A DNA stretch of 64,000 nucleotides from assembly GCA_949825065.1 (NCBI GenBank), contig OX463839.1, positions 33,365,540 through 33,429,539 on the forward strand, given 5' to 3'. Made by a program: the position numbers and the translations under genes. Below, piece by piece: positions 1 to 9,690 of the stretch (position 1 is its first letter; each line of letters starts with the position of its first letter). Below the pieces are notes generated by a model. That model saw only the letters and a list, made by a program, of their open reading frames with translations. It was not told the origin of the DNA and did not search any database. The stretch is from Odontocerum albicorne. Taxonomy: Eukaryota > Arthropoda > Insecta > Trichoptera > Odontoceridae.

Positions 1-104
1 CAAAACCTGCGTTTTTTACAGAGCGTGGGATAAATCCAAACTTCGCACTTGAGAGACGTACACGGTGATTCGGATTTATCCGCACCTCGCACCTAAAGGG
101 TTAA
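1..104. mobile_element. Possible terminus of a piggyBac-like element cut by the window edge
   Basis: The stretch ends in ACCTAAAGGG at 91-100 followed by TTAA at 101-104. On the minus strand this reads TTAA then CCCTTTAGGT, the form of a piggyBac-family end at its TTAA target. Inside lies an inverted pair, GGATAAATCC at 28-37 and GGATTTATCC at 72-81. No transposase is visible because the rest of the element is outside the window. Bases 105-346 show nothing I recognise. Confidence 0.4.
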
Positions 105-354
105 TACTGCCTAAAATAATCGCGTGACTTGACAACTTTATTGTTATATTGCAATATCGTGTAACAAAATGACGACGCCGTATGCGAGTGTAATAAACTG
201 CATTAAATTGGTTAGAAATTTAATTTTAGGCTCTTTACAACAGATGAAATTAAAAGTCATTCTAAAAGCAATTCAAAGAAAATCGTTGGAAAGTTGAGGA
301 AATGTTGCTATCATCAACATCACGCAATTCCCCTTTCAAGGTAGGTGAGAAAAC

Positions 355-1389
355 CAGGGCTGTGGAGTCGGAGTTGGAGTCGGAGTCGCGGTGTTTGGGC
401 CGGAGTCGGAGTAGGAGTCGTAAAAAACGAGCGACTCCGACTACTTTTTCGTTAAAATTTAAAATACATTTTTTTTAAATTATTATAATGAATATGTATT
501 GTGCACGAATATTAAACTTGCAGGCGCAAGTCGCGCCGATATGGTGAATCACCGAGATCCATTTAATGCATCAAGTCTACGAAAATGTGTTTGTCTCCTT
601 CTTTCTCACGTCGAAAGAAAATTCTGTTGGCTGGGATCTATGTTAACCCCATGGTTCGATCCATATTGACGGAAGAACAAATAAATAGAGCTAAAAACGC
701 TGTTTGAATTAACCGTTCGTATGAAAGGCCTTCGACTAGAAAAAGAGACGACAGCAGGCAGCGTACACCAAGTATCATCATCTTCATCCGACACCGCTGA
801 ATCTGAAGACGATTTAGAAAAATATCTCAATGAACAAGATAAACTAAAACGTCCTCGTTTGAATCACAGTCCCAATATAGATGAAGGAGACTCTATTTCA
901 AAATTTAAAATTGAATTTTATGATGCATTGAAAATAATGGAAAAAATTGACCGAACTTATAAGTTAAATGTTGAAATGGCAATACAGTGGTATCTAGAAA
1001 TCGTAAAAGATTCAGCATTGATCGTTACAGCATTACCGCCAACCCAAGTATCCGTAGAGCGGTTATTTTCCGCTCTTAAAATTTTCAATTCTGATTTGAG
1101 AGCCTCTACGAATACAGATTTAATAGAAGCAATGTTGTTTTTAAGAATAAATTCTAATAAATAATTATTAAAGTTTGATCTTGTTTTATTTTATCCGTAT
1201 AACATGAAAAAAATGGCTATATGCAAAGGTAGGAAACAACCTGATAAAATTGAGCTTTTTTGAGTCGGAGCTGTGGAGTCGGAGTTGTGGGGTCGGAGTC
1301 GTGGAGTTGTGGAGTCGGAGTCGTGTTGTTGGTAAATATAGGAATCGGAGTCGGAGTCGTGTCTTTTTTCTTCCGACTCCACAGCCCTG
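355..1389 (+). mobile_element. hAT-superfamily element, internally deleted, with 8-bp target duplication
   Basis: The element begins CAGGGCTGTGGAGTCGG at 355 and ends in the inverted form, CCGACTCCACAGCCCTG, at 1389. It is flanked by a perfect 8-bp direct repeat, GAGAAAAC at 347-354 and 1390-1397, as hAT insertions produce. Arrays of GGAGTC units fill both subterminal regions (about 360-425 and 1262-1380). At about 1.04 kb it is too short for a full hAT transposase; only the C-terminal part remains, so it is probably non-autonomous. The perfect target duplication suggests a fairly recent insertion. Confidence 0.92.
721..1164 (+). pseudogene. hAT transposase, C-terminal dimerisation region only
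   Basis: The 147-codon open frame contains the hAT C-terminal dimerisation signature: PPTQVSVERLFSALK at about residues 102-116, then a DLRASTNTDLIEAMLFLRIN stretch ending at the stop. This segment normally mediates transposase multimerisation at the C-terminus of a protein of 600 or more residues. Upstream (about 640-705) another frame reads SILTEEQINRAKNAV, transposase-like sequence ended by a stop, so the gene is frameshifted and internally deleted. The catalytic RNase H-like core is missing and the first ATG is unlikely to be a true start. It lies wholly inside the 355-1389 element. Confidence 0.85.
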
Positions 1390-1397
1390 GAGAAAAC

Positions 1398-1700
1398 TAA
1401 TCAACATTTATTGCTTTATTTGCGTACCTTACTCACTCCAATTCAATGCATACACCTTATGCACAATATTTCATTAGTCACAATTTCAACCTTCTTTTAT
1501 ATTTAACAATATGTTTGATTTGTTATAATTTTCTCTATCTCTGTCAGGGTGTGACAGGCGCCCTCGGGCGCAGAGCTAAAGGGGGCGCAAAGTTAGTAAC
1601 CAAAAGTAATATTTTTTTGAAAGCTTTTTCTTAATTTTTCCATGCTATGTCGAAACTTTAGTTAAAAATATTTGAAATGTGTTCGAATGAAAGTGGTTGA
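1398..1700. other. Unassigned spacer
   Basis: I see no gene or clear repeat. A GC-rich patch, GGCGCCCTCGGGCGC at about 1557-1571, stands out from AT-rich surroundings but has no partner. Confidence 0.5.
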
Positions 1701-2085
1701 TTTCGGTGACCTAGATGGTAAGACGCCTGCCTTCCGGCCCGGGTGTACAGCACCGGTACAAGGACTGTAAAATAGGTGGTTGGCTGCCGCTCAATCCTCG
1801 GAGGTTCCGGGTTGCTTCTTAGGTTTTCGGTGAAGAGAAATGGTAAAACAAAGATGATGATATATTACGAGTACAATACAACAATGTACAATTACATTTT
1901 CACAAACAATTTTAAAATAGATTTCCTAATTTCTGTGACACATACGTTCGGTGTACGATTTGTAACTCAGATTTAAAAAAAAGGATTCCAGTCTAGTATT
2001 TACATTTTCCGGACTTTTGACATATTTCTTGTTGCTTGGAAGAGATTGCCACATTGAAGTAAGTTTGCCCGCCCAACTAACACTA
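1701..2085 (+). repeat. SINE-A copy split by an inserted repeat
   Basis: A tRNA-like head starts at 1701 (GGTGACCTAGATGGTAAGAC, then CCTTCCGGCCCGGG). It is broken at about 1745, and SINE-A body sequence resumes at about 1975 (GGATTCCAGTCTAG, then GCTTGGAAGAGATTGCC). The material between begins with the short repeat at 1748-1850. The SINE-A family is described at 58922-59118. Confidence 0.65.
1748..1850 (+). repeat. Short interspersed repeat, partner at 16491-16590
   Basis: Both copies share TGTACAGCAC(C/T)GGTACAA, then ACTGTAAAAT, GG(T/A)TGGCTGCCGCT and GTTTTCGGTGAA in the same order and spacing. Neither has an open frame. The family is unknown to me; the core GGTTCCGG-like segment may derive from a tRNA-like head. 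Confidence 0.6.
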
Positions 2086-2145
2086 ATATTGATTTATTTT
2101 AAATACTTGAATTAATAAAAAAAAGGCAAATCGTAATACATAATA

Positions 2146-3432
2146 TTGGGTCCTTACATGTGAAATTGGCGTTTTGTTTGGGAGGAACATAAAGTTGATT
2201 TTTTTTAATATAATATATTTATTTGATCAAAGTATGTACCATTGCTATCTATGCACTTTTGCCATCTCATAGGTAGTTCATCGATCCCTTTACTAAAAAA
2301 ACCATTCGGACGGGAATCAATAAAATCTTTGAAGTCGGTTTGGACTGCCCCATCGGAGTTGAATTTTTTCCCTTGCAAGAAGTTATCCAAATTTCGAAAA
2401 AAATAGTAATCTGTTGGGGCAAAGTCCGGAGAGTACGGTGGATGTCTTAGACATTCCAATTGAAGCTCTTCTAATTTGGTAGCCGTCTGTTGTGCAGTGT
2501 GTGGTCTAGCGTTATCATGAAGCAGCAGTGGCCTAGAGCGATTAACCAGCCTCGGTTGTTTAGCGGCTAGCTTTTCCATCATGGTTTGCAGTTGCTGACA
2601 ATAGACATCTGCCGTAATCGTCTGGCTAGATTTAAGAAAGCTGTAGTGAACGACACCAGCACTAGTCCACCAAACGCTCACAAGTAACTTTTTTGGAGTC
2701 AATTTTCGCTTGGGGCATGGTTTGGCTGGTTCGGCAGGGTTCAGCCATTGCGATGAGCGCTTCCGATTATCATACAGGATCCACTTTTCATCACAGGTAA
2801 TGATTCGATTCAAAATCCCTTCATTATTGTGCCGGTTGAGTAATGCAACGCAGCAGTCAATGCGCGTTTGTTGATTTACTTCACTCAATTCGTGAGGTAC
2901 CCACCTTTCAAGCTTTTTCACCTTCCCAATTTGCTTCAAGTGGATTAAAACAGTTTTATCACTAACACCGCAGCCTGCAGCTAACTCGGACGTGGTTTGC
3001 GATGGATCCGCTTCCACAATAGCCTTCAATTCTTCATTATCAACTTTGGTCTCCGGCCGTCCACGGGGCTTGTTCTGCAGGTCGAAATTTCCAGAACGAA
3101 AACGTTGGAACCAAAAACGCACTGTGTTTTCTTTTGCGGCACCGTCGCCATACACATCATTAATCCTTCGAGCCGTTTCTGCAGCACTGGTGCCACGGTG
3201 GAACTCGTACTCGTAAATAACGCGATATTTCAAGTTTTCCATTTTGTAAACTGAGTGACGCAAAGAAAAAAAAACAATTGAGGAAAAAACAAATGAATTA
3301 TAATTTTCGAAACACAAATACTTGAGTAAATAGCTGTATAAATTTGAATTTGAAATTCCTAACCAAAGAGAAGATATTTGAGATCAAAGTTGCCAGTACG
3401 GCAAAACGCCGGTTTCGTATGTGGGGACCTAA
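2146..3432 (-). mobile_element. Full-length mariner transposon, apparently intact
   Basis: The 1287-bp element has ~31-bp inverted terminal repeats: left TTGGGTCCTTACATGTG from 2146, right (minus strand) TTAGGTCCCCACATACG from 3432. They match at 24 of 31 positions and all seven differences are transitions. TA dinucleotides flank it at 2144-2145 and 3433-3434, the mariner target duplication. Size, repeat length and a single uninterrupted transposase match an autonomous mariner. Confidence 0.94.
2205..3242 (-). CDS. mariner transposase, complete (345 aa, D,D34D)
   Basis: This is a cut-and-paste DNA transposase of the IS630/Tc1/mariner superfamily; the start ATG at 3242 gives 345 codons with no stop, the usual mariner length. 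The open frame continues 25 codons upstream, but the ATG at MENLKYRV is the family-like start. The N-terminal half carries two helix-turn-helix regions (about residues 15-55 and 83-103). Linker and catalytic motifs follow: WVPHEL at 114-119, TCDEKW with D151, LLHDNARPHT with D243, and YSPDFAPTDYYFF with D278. D243 and D278 are separated by 34 residues, so the D,D34D triad is intact. The sequence most resembles the cecropia-type mariners, the group that also gave vertebrate SETMAR. Activity is inference; no fault is visible in the frame. Confidence 0.95.
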   Translation of the reverse strand: MENLKYRVIYEYEFHRGTSAAETARRINDVYGDGAAKENTVRFWFQRFRSGNFDLQNKPRGRPETKVDNEELKAIVEADPSQTTSELAAGCGVSDKTVLIHLKQIGKVKKLERWVPHELSEVNQQTRIDCCVALLNRHNNEGILNRIITCDEKWILYDNRKRSSQWLNPAEPAKPCPKRKLTPKKLLVSVWWTSAGVVHYSFLKSSQTITADVYCQQLQTMMEKLAAKQPRLVNRSRPLLLHDNARPHTAQQTATKLEELQLECLRHPPYSPDFAPTDYYFFRNLDNFLQGKKFNSDGAVQTDFKDFIDSRPNGFFSKGIDELPMRWQKCIDSNGTYFDQINILY

Positions 3433-3695
3433 TATTAGAAGATTTTCACACACGTTTTCCACTAATTTATTTTTACTGAGGTTTTGCCGTGTGGAGTTGG
3501 CGTATGATGGCTGACCTTTCTAAGGCGATGCGACCAGCACAGTACTCAGCGAACGCATCGCGTGCATCTCCTACATGGCGATTTTGAATTTTACTACTTG
3601 TATTGTCGTTTACGAGTATATATTTTCAAAATCAGAAGTTGTGCAGATTTAAAGTGCATCCTATCATCTTTATTGATGTCCATTAAAGGTTTGTG

Positions 3696-3945
3696 GTGAC
3701 CTCCGTATCCTAGTTGGTTAGACGCTGACTGGTTTCTGGTTCTATTCCCGATGGTACCAAAAAAAAAACAATACTAGTCTGGTAAAAGAGTTCGTCGACG
3801 AACCTAGAGTTCTGTGACTACTCCGATAGTTTTGGCCGATGGCTCGATTACTGAGACAACATTGTCACGGTCTTCAATATGTCCTTAATTACCAATTCAG
3901 ATATGTTGAAGGGTACATCATGAAAGAAGAAGAAGACTAGTTTCC
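3696..3945 (+). repeat. SINE-B copy: tRNA-like head with an alternative body
   Basis: The head is GTGACCTCCGTATCCTAG TTGGTTAGAC (A-box-like) followed by GGTTCTATTCCCGATGG (B-box-like), so it shares its head with SINE-A. The body differs: TAAAAGAGTTCGTCGACG, then GACAACATTGTCACGGTCTTC, then ATTCAGATATGTTGAAGGGTA, ending in AGAAGAAGAAGAC. The same body occurs at 11706-12035, 33865-33955 and, inverted, at 6775-6975 and 61062-61235. Confidence 0.75.
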
Positions 3946-4212
3946 AATGTCATAAACAGCTTACTTTCATCATCAGAATAGAGCTTTGGGCAATATTCTT
4001 TTCATGTTTCTAAAACATTCTGAACACATTTTTTTATAATTTAAACCACACGAGTTTTAAGCTTAAATTCGCGCCTGAGAGTTTTTGTCCCGTGAAAGAG
4101 TTCCAGTTTTTCATTACAGTGTCATTAGCTTCAAGTTCAGCGTATGCCTTACTTATTTGTTAGCTTTTGATCACATGTACACATATACTCGTATATCATC
4201 TCAGTTTTGTGC

Positions 4213-4655
4213 GAAAATGAGTTTTAATATTTTTAAAACATTATGATTGAGTTTATATTACCATAGAAGGAAATCTCTCAAATCACATTACTTTCCCAAT
4301 TAGAAAAAAAATAGCTAACGTACCGTATTAATGAGTTTAATTTAGCAAGGTACTCTGGCCTTAGTAAACTTTATTAAATTGACTTATTGTCTCAAAATAC
4401 TTAGCTAAAGATGCAAAATACAAACTATTTTATAATATAAAATCAAATTTTTGGGTAAAAAAGAGTTTTTACTGTTTTCGAAATCGTTATGATCGAGTTT
4501 ATACTCGTATTACCATGAAATCAAATTTCTTAAATCGCGTTACTTTTCTATTTACAAAAAAAAACATAAGCTAATATAACTTTTTGAGGTGCGCTAGTTT
4601 TTTTTTACTTCATTAAATAAATTTATTGTCTCTATATATAATACTTCAGTATTTT
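4213..4655. repeat. Diverged direct duplication, period about 247 bp
   Basis: Copy 1 (4213-4402) and copy 2 (4463-4650) align through TTATGAT(T/C)GAGTTTATA, TTACCAT, CTCAAATC / CTTAAATC, then CATTACTTT / CGTTACTTT and ATTAAAT...TTATTGTCTC. Copy 2 has six extra bases, CTCGTA, between GAGTTTATA and TTACCAT; see findings. Bases 3946-4212 show nothing recognisable. Confidence 0.7.
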
Positions 4656-4666
4656 TACTAGCAATC

Positions 4667-4669
<3 letters not shown>

Positions 4670-4697
<28 letters not shown>

Positions 4698-6513
4698 ATG
4701 GCACTACAGCCCATTGTGGGCCCCGGCCTCCTCCAGCAGTCGTTGCCATTCCCCCCTATCCTGGGATGCACTCCTCCAGCCCCTGATGCCAATCACGTTT
4801 GCATCATTCTGCACCCCATCCATCCACCTAAGCTTTGGTCTGCCCACGCTACGTCTTCCTTGGGGCTTGGAAAAGAGTACTTTGTTAGGCATTTCCTCTT
4901 CTCCCATTCTTGCTACATGCCCCGCCCAACGTAGCCTCCCAATTTTGATGTATTTTATAATGTTGGGCTCTTTGTATATGCTGTATAACTCCTCATTATA
5001 TCTCACTCTCCAAGATCCATTTTCCTGTATGGGTCCGAATATTTTTCTGAGTATTTTTCTTTCAAATATTAGAAGGGAAGATTCGTTCTTCTTACTCAAT
5101 ACCCAGCATTCAGACCCATATGTGAGGACAGGTCGTAGCAGTGTCTTATAAATGGTAAGTTTTGTCCTTCTGGACAACAACCGAGATATAAGGTGTTTTC
5201 TCAGACCAAAGAAGCATCTATTTGCCATGAATATTCGACGTTTAATCTCGATAGATGCATCATTAACACTTGTCACTATGGATCCCAGGTAGGTGAAGGT
5301 GTTTACACGTTCTATTGTATGAGAACTTATATTAATCGTGGTAGGTGTCTGGTTATTACGGGGTGCTTTAGTGGCTATCATATATTTGGTCTTATCGGAG
5401 TTGATGCGAAGTCCCATTCTGTTTGCGGCCCTCTCCAACTGAACAAATGTCTCCATCATTGCTTGTGGGGATCTACCAATAATGTCAATATCATCCGCGT
5501 AGCCCAGTATTTGGCTTGATTTGTAGAAAATTGACCCATTTGTCTGTACTCCGGATTCTCTTACACACTTCTCTAGAGCCATATTAAAAAGTAGACAAGC
5601 TAGTGCGTCTCCTTGACGCAGTCCATTCATTGTGTAAAATGGTTCTGAGATATCATTCTGAATCCGGACTCTACATTGTGATTGGTTCATAGTGAGTCTA
5701 ACCATCCTTATGAGCTTGTTAGGAATACCCAAGTCCTTCATGGCCGCATAGAGTTGAGAGCGGTTAATGCTGTCATATGCAGCTTTGAAATCGATAAAGA
5801 GGTGGTGTGTATCGACATTATACTCTAGGGTTTTTTCCAATATTTGACGGAGAGTGAACATCTGATCTACAGTGGATCTCCCCGGACGAAATCCGCTTTG
5901 ATATTGGCCTACCAGGTTTTCAGCGTACGGCAGCAATCTGGAGAACAGGACACCGGCAAAGACCTTATATGATGCATTCAGTAGGGTAATTCCTCGATAG
6001 TTGGCACATTGCATTGTATCACCCTTTTTGTGGAGTGGGCATATGATTCCAGTCCTCCAATCGTCTGGTACAGTTTCTGAGTCCCATGTTTTCTCCACGA
6101 TGGTATGGATCATAGCGGTTAGTTCAGTTCCTCCGTACTTAAGTAACTCACCAGGGATATCGTCATGTCCTGGAGACTTATTATTTCTGAGGTTTTTTAT
6201 GGCTGTTTTTACTTCCATTAGACATGGTGGTGGTATGTTTTCTTCGTCCTCAGCATAGGGATTCTCTGTATCAATGTCATCGGAATGGTTGTTATTAAGA
6301 AGTTCCTCAAAGTGTTCGGCCCAACGTTTCAAGATATCCACTGTATCGTTAAGAATTTCGCCATGTCTGTTTTTACAGGCAGTTACCCTTGGTTTATACT
6401 CTTTGCGCTGCTGATTAATCCTCCGGTAGAACTGTCTACATAATCCCCGTGAGTTGAGGTTTTCCAGCTCACTGATCTGGGACTGTTCCCACTCTTTCTT
6501 TTTCATCTTGTGG
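4670..6513 (-). mobile_element. 5'-truncated RTE-clade non-LTR retrotransposon with 13-bp target duplication
   Basis: A 13-bp direct repeat, ACTAGCAATCTTC, flanks the insertion at 4657-4669 and 6514-6526. The minus-strand 3' end is a (GAT)n tail at about 4670-4697, only a few bases beyond the stop codon. A short 3' UTR and simple trinucleotide tail are typical of RTE elements. The 5' end is cut at about 6513, so the endonuclease domain is absent, as in ordinary 5'-truncated target-primed insertions. The target duplication is perfect and the frame open, so the copy is probably young. Confidence 0.92.
4704..6506 (-). CDS. RTE-type reverse transcriptase, 5'-partial open frame (~600 aa)
   Basis: This is the reverse transcriptase and C-terminal region of an RTE retrotransposon, which copies element RNA into the genome at a nicked target. 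Numbering from the first in-frame ATG (6506), motifs are NKSPGHDDIPGEL near 109-121, YQSGFRPGRSTVDQ at 202-215, FIDFKAAYDS at 237-246 with a catalytic Asp, LRQGDALACLLFN at 296-308, and the active-site box YADD at 336-339. The C-terminal part has the RTE signature LRWAGHVARM (525-534) and GRRSVGRPKLRWMDGV. No stop or frameshift interrupts it. The frame stays open to the insertion junction, so the ATG is not a real start; the apurinic endonuclease part is missing. It cannot be autonomous. Confidence 0.92.
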   Translation of the reverse strand: MKKKEWEQSQISELENLNSRGLCRQFYRRINQQRKEYKPRVTACKNRHGEILNDTVDILKRWAEHFEELLNNNHSDDIDTENPYAEDEENIPPPCLMEVKTAIKNLRNNKSPGHDDIPGELLKYGGTELTAMIHTIVEKTWDSETVPDDWRTGIICPLHKKGDTMQCANYRGITLLNASYKVFAGVLFSRLLPYAENLVGQYQSGFRPGRSTVDQMFTLRQILEKTLEYNVDTHHLFIDFKAAYDSINRSQLYAAMKDLGIPNKLIRMVRLTMNQSQCRVRIQNDISEPFYTMNGLRQGDALACLLFNMALEKCVRESGVQTNGSIFYKSSQILGYADDIDIIGRSPQAMMETFVQLERAANRMGLRINSDKTKYMIATKAPRNNQTPTTINISSHTIERVNTFTYLGSIVTSVNDASIEIKRRIFMANRCFFGLRKHLISRLLSRRTKLTIYKTLLRPVLTYGSECWVLSKKNESSLLIFERKILRKIFGPIQENGSWRVRYNEELYSIYKEPNIIKYIKIGRLRWAGHVARMGEEEMPNKVLFSKPQGRRSVGRPKLRWMDGVQNDANVIGIRGWRSASQDRGEWQRLLEEAGAHNGL

Positions 6514-6526
6514 ACTAGCAATCTTC

Positions 6527-6774
6527 GGTAGAACTTAACTTATTAGAAATAAAAAAAAACCGCTCAGGTTTCGTGATCATTTTCTCCATCTACATATATT
6601 ATATTGTAGTTAAACTACGTATAAATATCATTAATGCGAAGTTTATGATGTTTAAGTTGATTGGAAGTACCACTCCTGTTTAAACAGTTTATTTCATGTC
6701 TAGTCATTTGGTTTTTTAAACATGAAAGAATACAGAGCTTCATTTTATTTTTTATGTTAACTTTTGTTATCATC
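6527..6774. other. Unassigned AT-rich spacer
   Basis: Nothing recognised apart from A and T runs. Confidence 0.4.
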
Positions 6775-6975
6775 ATCAAGAAGATAATTTCTTCTTTCGA
6801 ATCGGTGATTCAGACATATCAAAAATTATGACTGAGACAATGTTGTCTTCAGCACAAGTAATCGAACCTTCGAGTTTTTAAAACCACTGGAGTAGACATA
6901 GAACCCACGATTCATCATTGTAAGTGTTGGTGATATACTATAGTATACCACACACAAAGATATAAAAACAGTTTG
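6775..6975 (-). repeat. SINE-B body, inverted
   Basis: The minus-strand copy carries ATCGGTGATTCAGACATATC, GAGACAATGTTGTCTTCAG and AACCACTGGAGTAGACATAG, matching the SINE-B body copy at 61062-61235. The tRNA-like head is not evident. Confidence 0.6.
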
Positions 6976-7039
6976 ACACGCACTTGACACGTTCGAATAC
7001 CTATTGTTAATACGTCTGCCGAATTTATTGCTTTAAAAC

Positions 7040-7290
7040 AATTTCTGTCAATCGACCAACCAGCTATTGTCTCATGATTATTATTGGTATACATGAATGT
7101 GTTTCAAATTTATTAACTGAAAATAATATTTGAAAAAAGTAACAAAAATTTTAATAATATAAATTTCGAAGGAAATATGGATAAGGATGAGAATTGTATT
7201 GGGAGTTGAGGACGTGGAATACTTTGAGATTAATGATGTTTCTTTAGTTTTTCCTTGAATAAGGATGGAGCACTTTTGATTGAACCGGGA
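7040..7290 (+). repeat. Interspersed repeat R1, second copy at 19650-19910
   Basis: The two copies share ATCAACCAGC-type sequence, AAAAAAGTAACAAAAATT / GAAAAGTAACAAAAATTA, then GAATTGTATTGGGAGTTGAG / GAATTGTACGGGAGTTGAGA and TTAGTTTTTCCT / TAAGTTTTTCCT over about 250 bp. A weaker partial copy may lie at 41250-41450. No open frame; family unknown to me. Confidence 0.65.
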
Positions 7291-7540
7291 AAGTCGTTTG
7301 AAAGTGGATCCAAGTGACTAAGTGAATCGCAAAAGATGCTGCGTGATGCGTTAGTATACAAAGGTGTTATCGTCATCAGATCGGAGTGACAATATCAATA
7401 ATTTCATCTCAAAATACAATATTTATCAATTTTGTTAAGTAATGCGCTAAAAGTAGCGATTGGTCCAAGCACGTTTACGGTCAAAAAATGAGTTCATTGT
7501 TTATAATTTTTATATACGAATCTTTAAGCAGACTCCATAA

Positions 7541-7770
7541 TGTATTATATTACACTTTTGTTGTATACAGTACAACGCTGACGAGATTATCGTATACTAT
7601 GTGGCAATGTCTCCAGATCAACCAGAAAGGTGTTTAAATAGGCCTTTAGTAAAAACCAAATAGAAACTCTTTGTGAAAAATCTGAATTCAACGATTCAAT
7701 CTCCAAACAGAATCGAACTCGCAACTCCCAAGTTGAAATACAAACTTACCGCTTAGCAAACAAAGGTCAA
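7541..7770 (-). repeat. SINE-A copy
   Basis: Near full length on the minus strand: the 3' tail side starts with TTGTTGTATACAGTACAAC, continues through GATCAACCAGAAAGG and ends with a decayed B box (AATCGAACTCGCAACTCCC) and A box (CTTACCGCTTAGCAAAC). Confidence 0.8.
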
Positions 7771-7943
7771 TGGGTACTCTCGTGAAAACTGTATGGATGT
7801 TTATTTATAAAGTATATATTTTTACATTAAAAACCTTCATATCTATGCGGTTAGTTGAAAAATATTTTCAAATGGCAATAAGCTTACGTTTTGTATTGTA
7901 TACAGTGGAATTATAATACAAAATTTACATCATCATCGTCCTG

Positions 7944-8285
7944 TCGTGTAGCTCATGATTGAGCATTATGACTCCCATGATAGCCTCTGACGACTCCTCT
8001 CCATCCATCCCTGCACTCCGCGACTCCAAGGGTAATCGAGTTGCCTCTCCCATTTGTTCAGTTCAACGCATTGTGATTCTTCCTCTTGTGCGTCGTCCTT
8101 CCACGCTTCCAGTAACCAAAAACCTCTCTAAACTGTCTCCATGGCCACGAGCAGTGTGTCTGAAGAATCGGATGACTCGTCGAAGGCATATTGCCGACAA
8201 TCTGTCGGTGATTTCTGTTCTTGGAGAATGGAGGCGTTAGTTTTCCTTGCTGTCCATGAAATTCGTAACATCCTTCTCATCCAAA
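7944..8285 (-). pseudogene. LINE-alpha 3' remnant (C-terminal part of a retrotransposon ORF)
   Basis: Read on the minus strand the sequence gives a decayed non-LTR polyprotein C-terminus: LRRVIRFFRHTARGHGDSLE, then RFLVTGSVEGRRTRGRITMR, then EESSEAIMGVIMLNHELHDR. The FGH-like then VEGRR.RGR..RW pattern is characteristic of the C-terminal region of RTE-like LINEs. Stops and frameshifts interrupt it. The last ~90 bp are repeated at 9587-9690. Confidence 0.75.
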
Positions 8286-9439
8286 TTTACATCATACTCG
8301 AAATTAAGAGTCTTGACAATTTTGTTTGAAAAATAAAGGTATTCTTTCAATTTAATTATAATAGCAGCAGAGGGCATGCAACGGATGTGACAGGGCTTGC
8401 TTCGTGTTTTTATGGTGTGTTAAGTCAGATTGTTAGGTTAACTGTCGGCAGATTTATTAACCATTGGTTGATCGTTGTGAAGTTAGCGTAAAAAAGACTG
8501 CGGTATAACGGTGGTCTAATATTAATCCGGTCATATTCTCTACTTACATAAAAATCTAGTGTTGTAAGCTGTAGACCGAAATTGTGAGTATTACGTTTCA
8601 AATAAAAGTCTCCATTATGCTCTTTTATAAAAACTAGTTAGGTGACCTGATTTCTTAAGTATAAAAAGTTTCGAGAAAGTCAAAAGTTTCTCACCTTTTT
8701 TAGCAAGCTTAAGTGCCGTCTTCGATTATCTTTATCGGATTTCATTTGTCAATTAAAACTTGCCCCGAGGCATACCAACTTGGGAGTGCTATACACAGTA
8801 AGTTGATGTTCCGTTGACTTGATCCGACAGTGACGTCGAAATGACTTCCCACTTTCAAGTGCTACTTCATTTAAAGATAAAGTGAAGACCTACCGCCTCT
8901 AAAGATAAGACTAATACGTATGATACAAATACAAGTACATGAATTGAGTTACTATACTCTGTAATTATTATAATAATTAGCCAGAGCTATTCGGAATGTC
9001 CTATAGTTCGTTCGAAGTGAAAAAAAACGTAACATCTAAAAACAGATGCCGCCTAAATAGCACATTATTGTCGATAATAATTTATATAGTTTTAATTTGT
9101 AATAACAGAGTACTCAATATTTTCCCATCTGTTAATAAAATTACACGCGTGCTTTAATAATTAAATTGTGAAATTGAAATATTTTCTTTTTATCCACGTC
9201 CTGATGTAGTCTTGAATGGATAACATAATAGTCGTGGGTGAAGATTTTATAGTGTTGACATTCAGCTGTCTGTCGATGAGATTGTTGTGTTTTTTTTTCG
9301 GCATTGTTGTGTCTTTTTTTGGGAAATTGATATGAAATGTGTTTATAGGGGTAGTAAGCAGTTAACTCTATGAATATTTTATATACGAAATAACCGTTTT
9401 ACAATAGTTCAGAAGCGTTAGAAAAAAACTGTGAAACCG
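8286..9439. other. Spacer with no recognised feature
   Basis: I see no exon, RNA gene or known repeat in this AT-rich stretch on either strand. Confidence 0.5.
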
Positions 9440-9585
9440 TGCAAGGTATGTGTTAATCATCTGGTTTATAAGAATGTGATGTCTTAAGTATGTATGAATG
9501 TGGAGGCGATGGAAGTATGTCGTGTGAGGAAAGTTTAGTACTCTGTCTTCTCTGCCTACTCCAACAAGGGAATGGCGTGATCCAT
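9440..9585 (+). repeat. LINE-beta 3' tail
   Basis: It ends ACTCTGTCTTCTCTGCCTAC, then AAGGGAATGGCGTGAT. The same tail is at 14370-14420 (CTCTGTCCTCTATGCCTACC, GGGAAACTGCGTGATG) and inverted at 33440-33500. It abuts a LINE-alpha tail in the opposite orientation at 9587. Confidence 0.65.
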
Positions 9586-9586
9586 C

Positions 9587-9690
9587 CTGTCGTGTAGCTC
9601 ATGACTGAGCATCGTGACTCCCATGATAACCTCTGACGACTCCTCTTCATCCACCCATGCACTTCGCGGTTCGAAGGGCAGTTGTTAAGG
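9587..9690 (-). repeat. LINE-alpha 3' end, second copy
   Basis: Shares TCCTGTCGTGTAGCTCATGA, then GACTCCCATGATA(A/G)CCTC and TGACGACTCCTCT with 7944-8035. The minus-strand reading is EESSEVIMGVTMLSHELHDR. Confidence 0.75.

Noticed and set aside
1547..1600. CAGGGTGTGACAGGCGCC as a hAT terminus
   Set aside because: No inverted partner or 8-bp target duplication found.
2992..3254. Plus-strand frames across the mariner
   Set aside because: Shadows of the transposase gene.
3243..3317. N-terminal extension of the mariner transposase
   Set aside because: The extra 25 codons precede the family-like start MENLKYRV and look like read-through of leader sequence.
4698..6258. Plus-strand frames of 78-145 codons across the RTE element
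   Set aside because: Shadows of the minus-strand reverse transcriptase.
6507..6521. Start of the reverse transcriptase at 6521
   Set aside because: The codon there is TTG and lies in the target duplication; the element is 5'-truncated at about 6513, so no start belongs to it.
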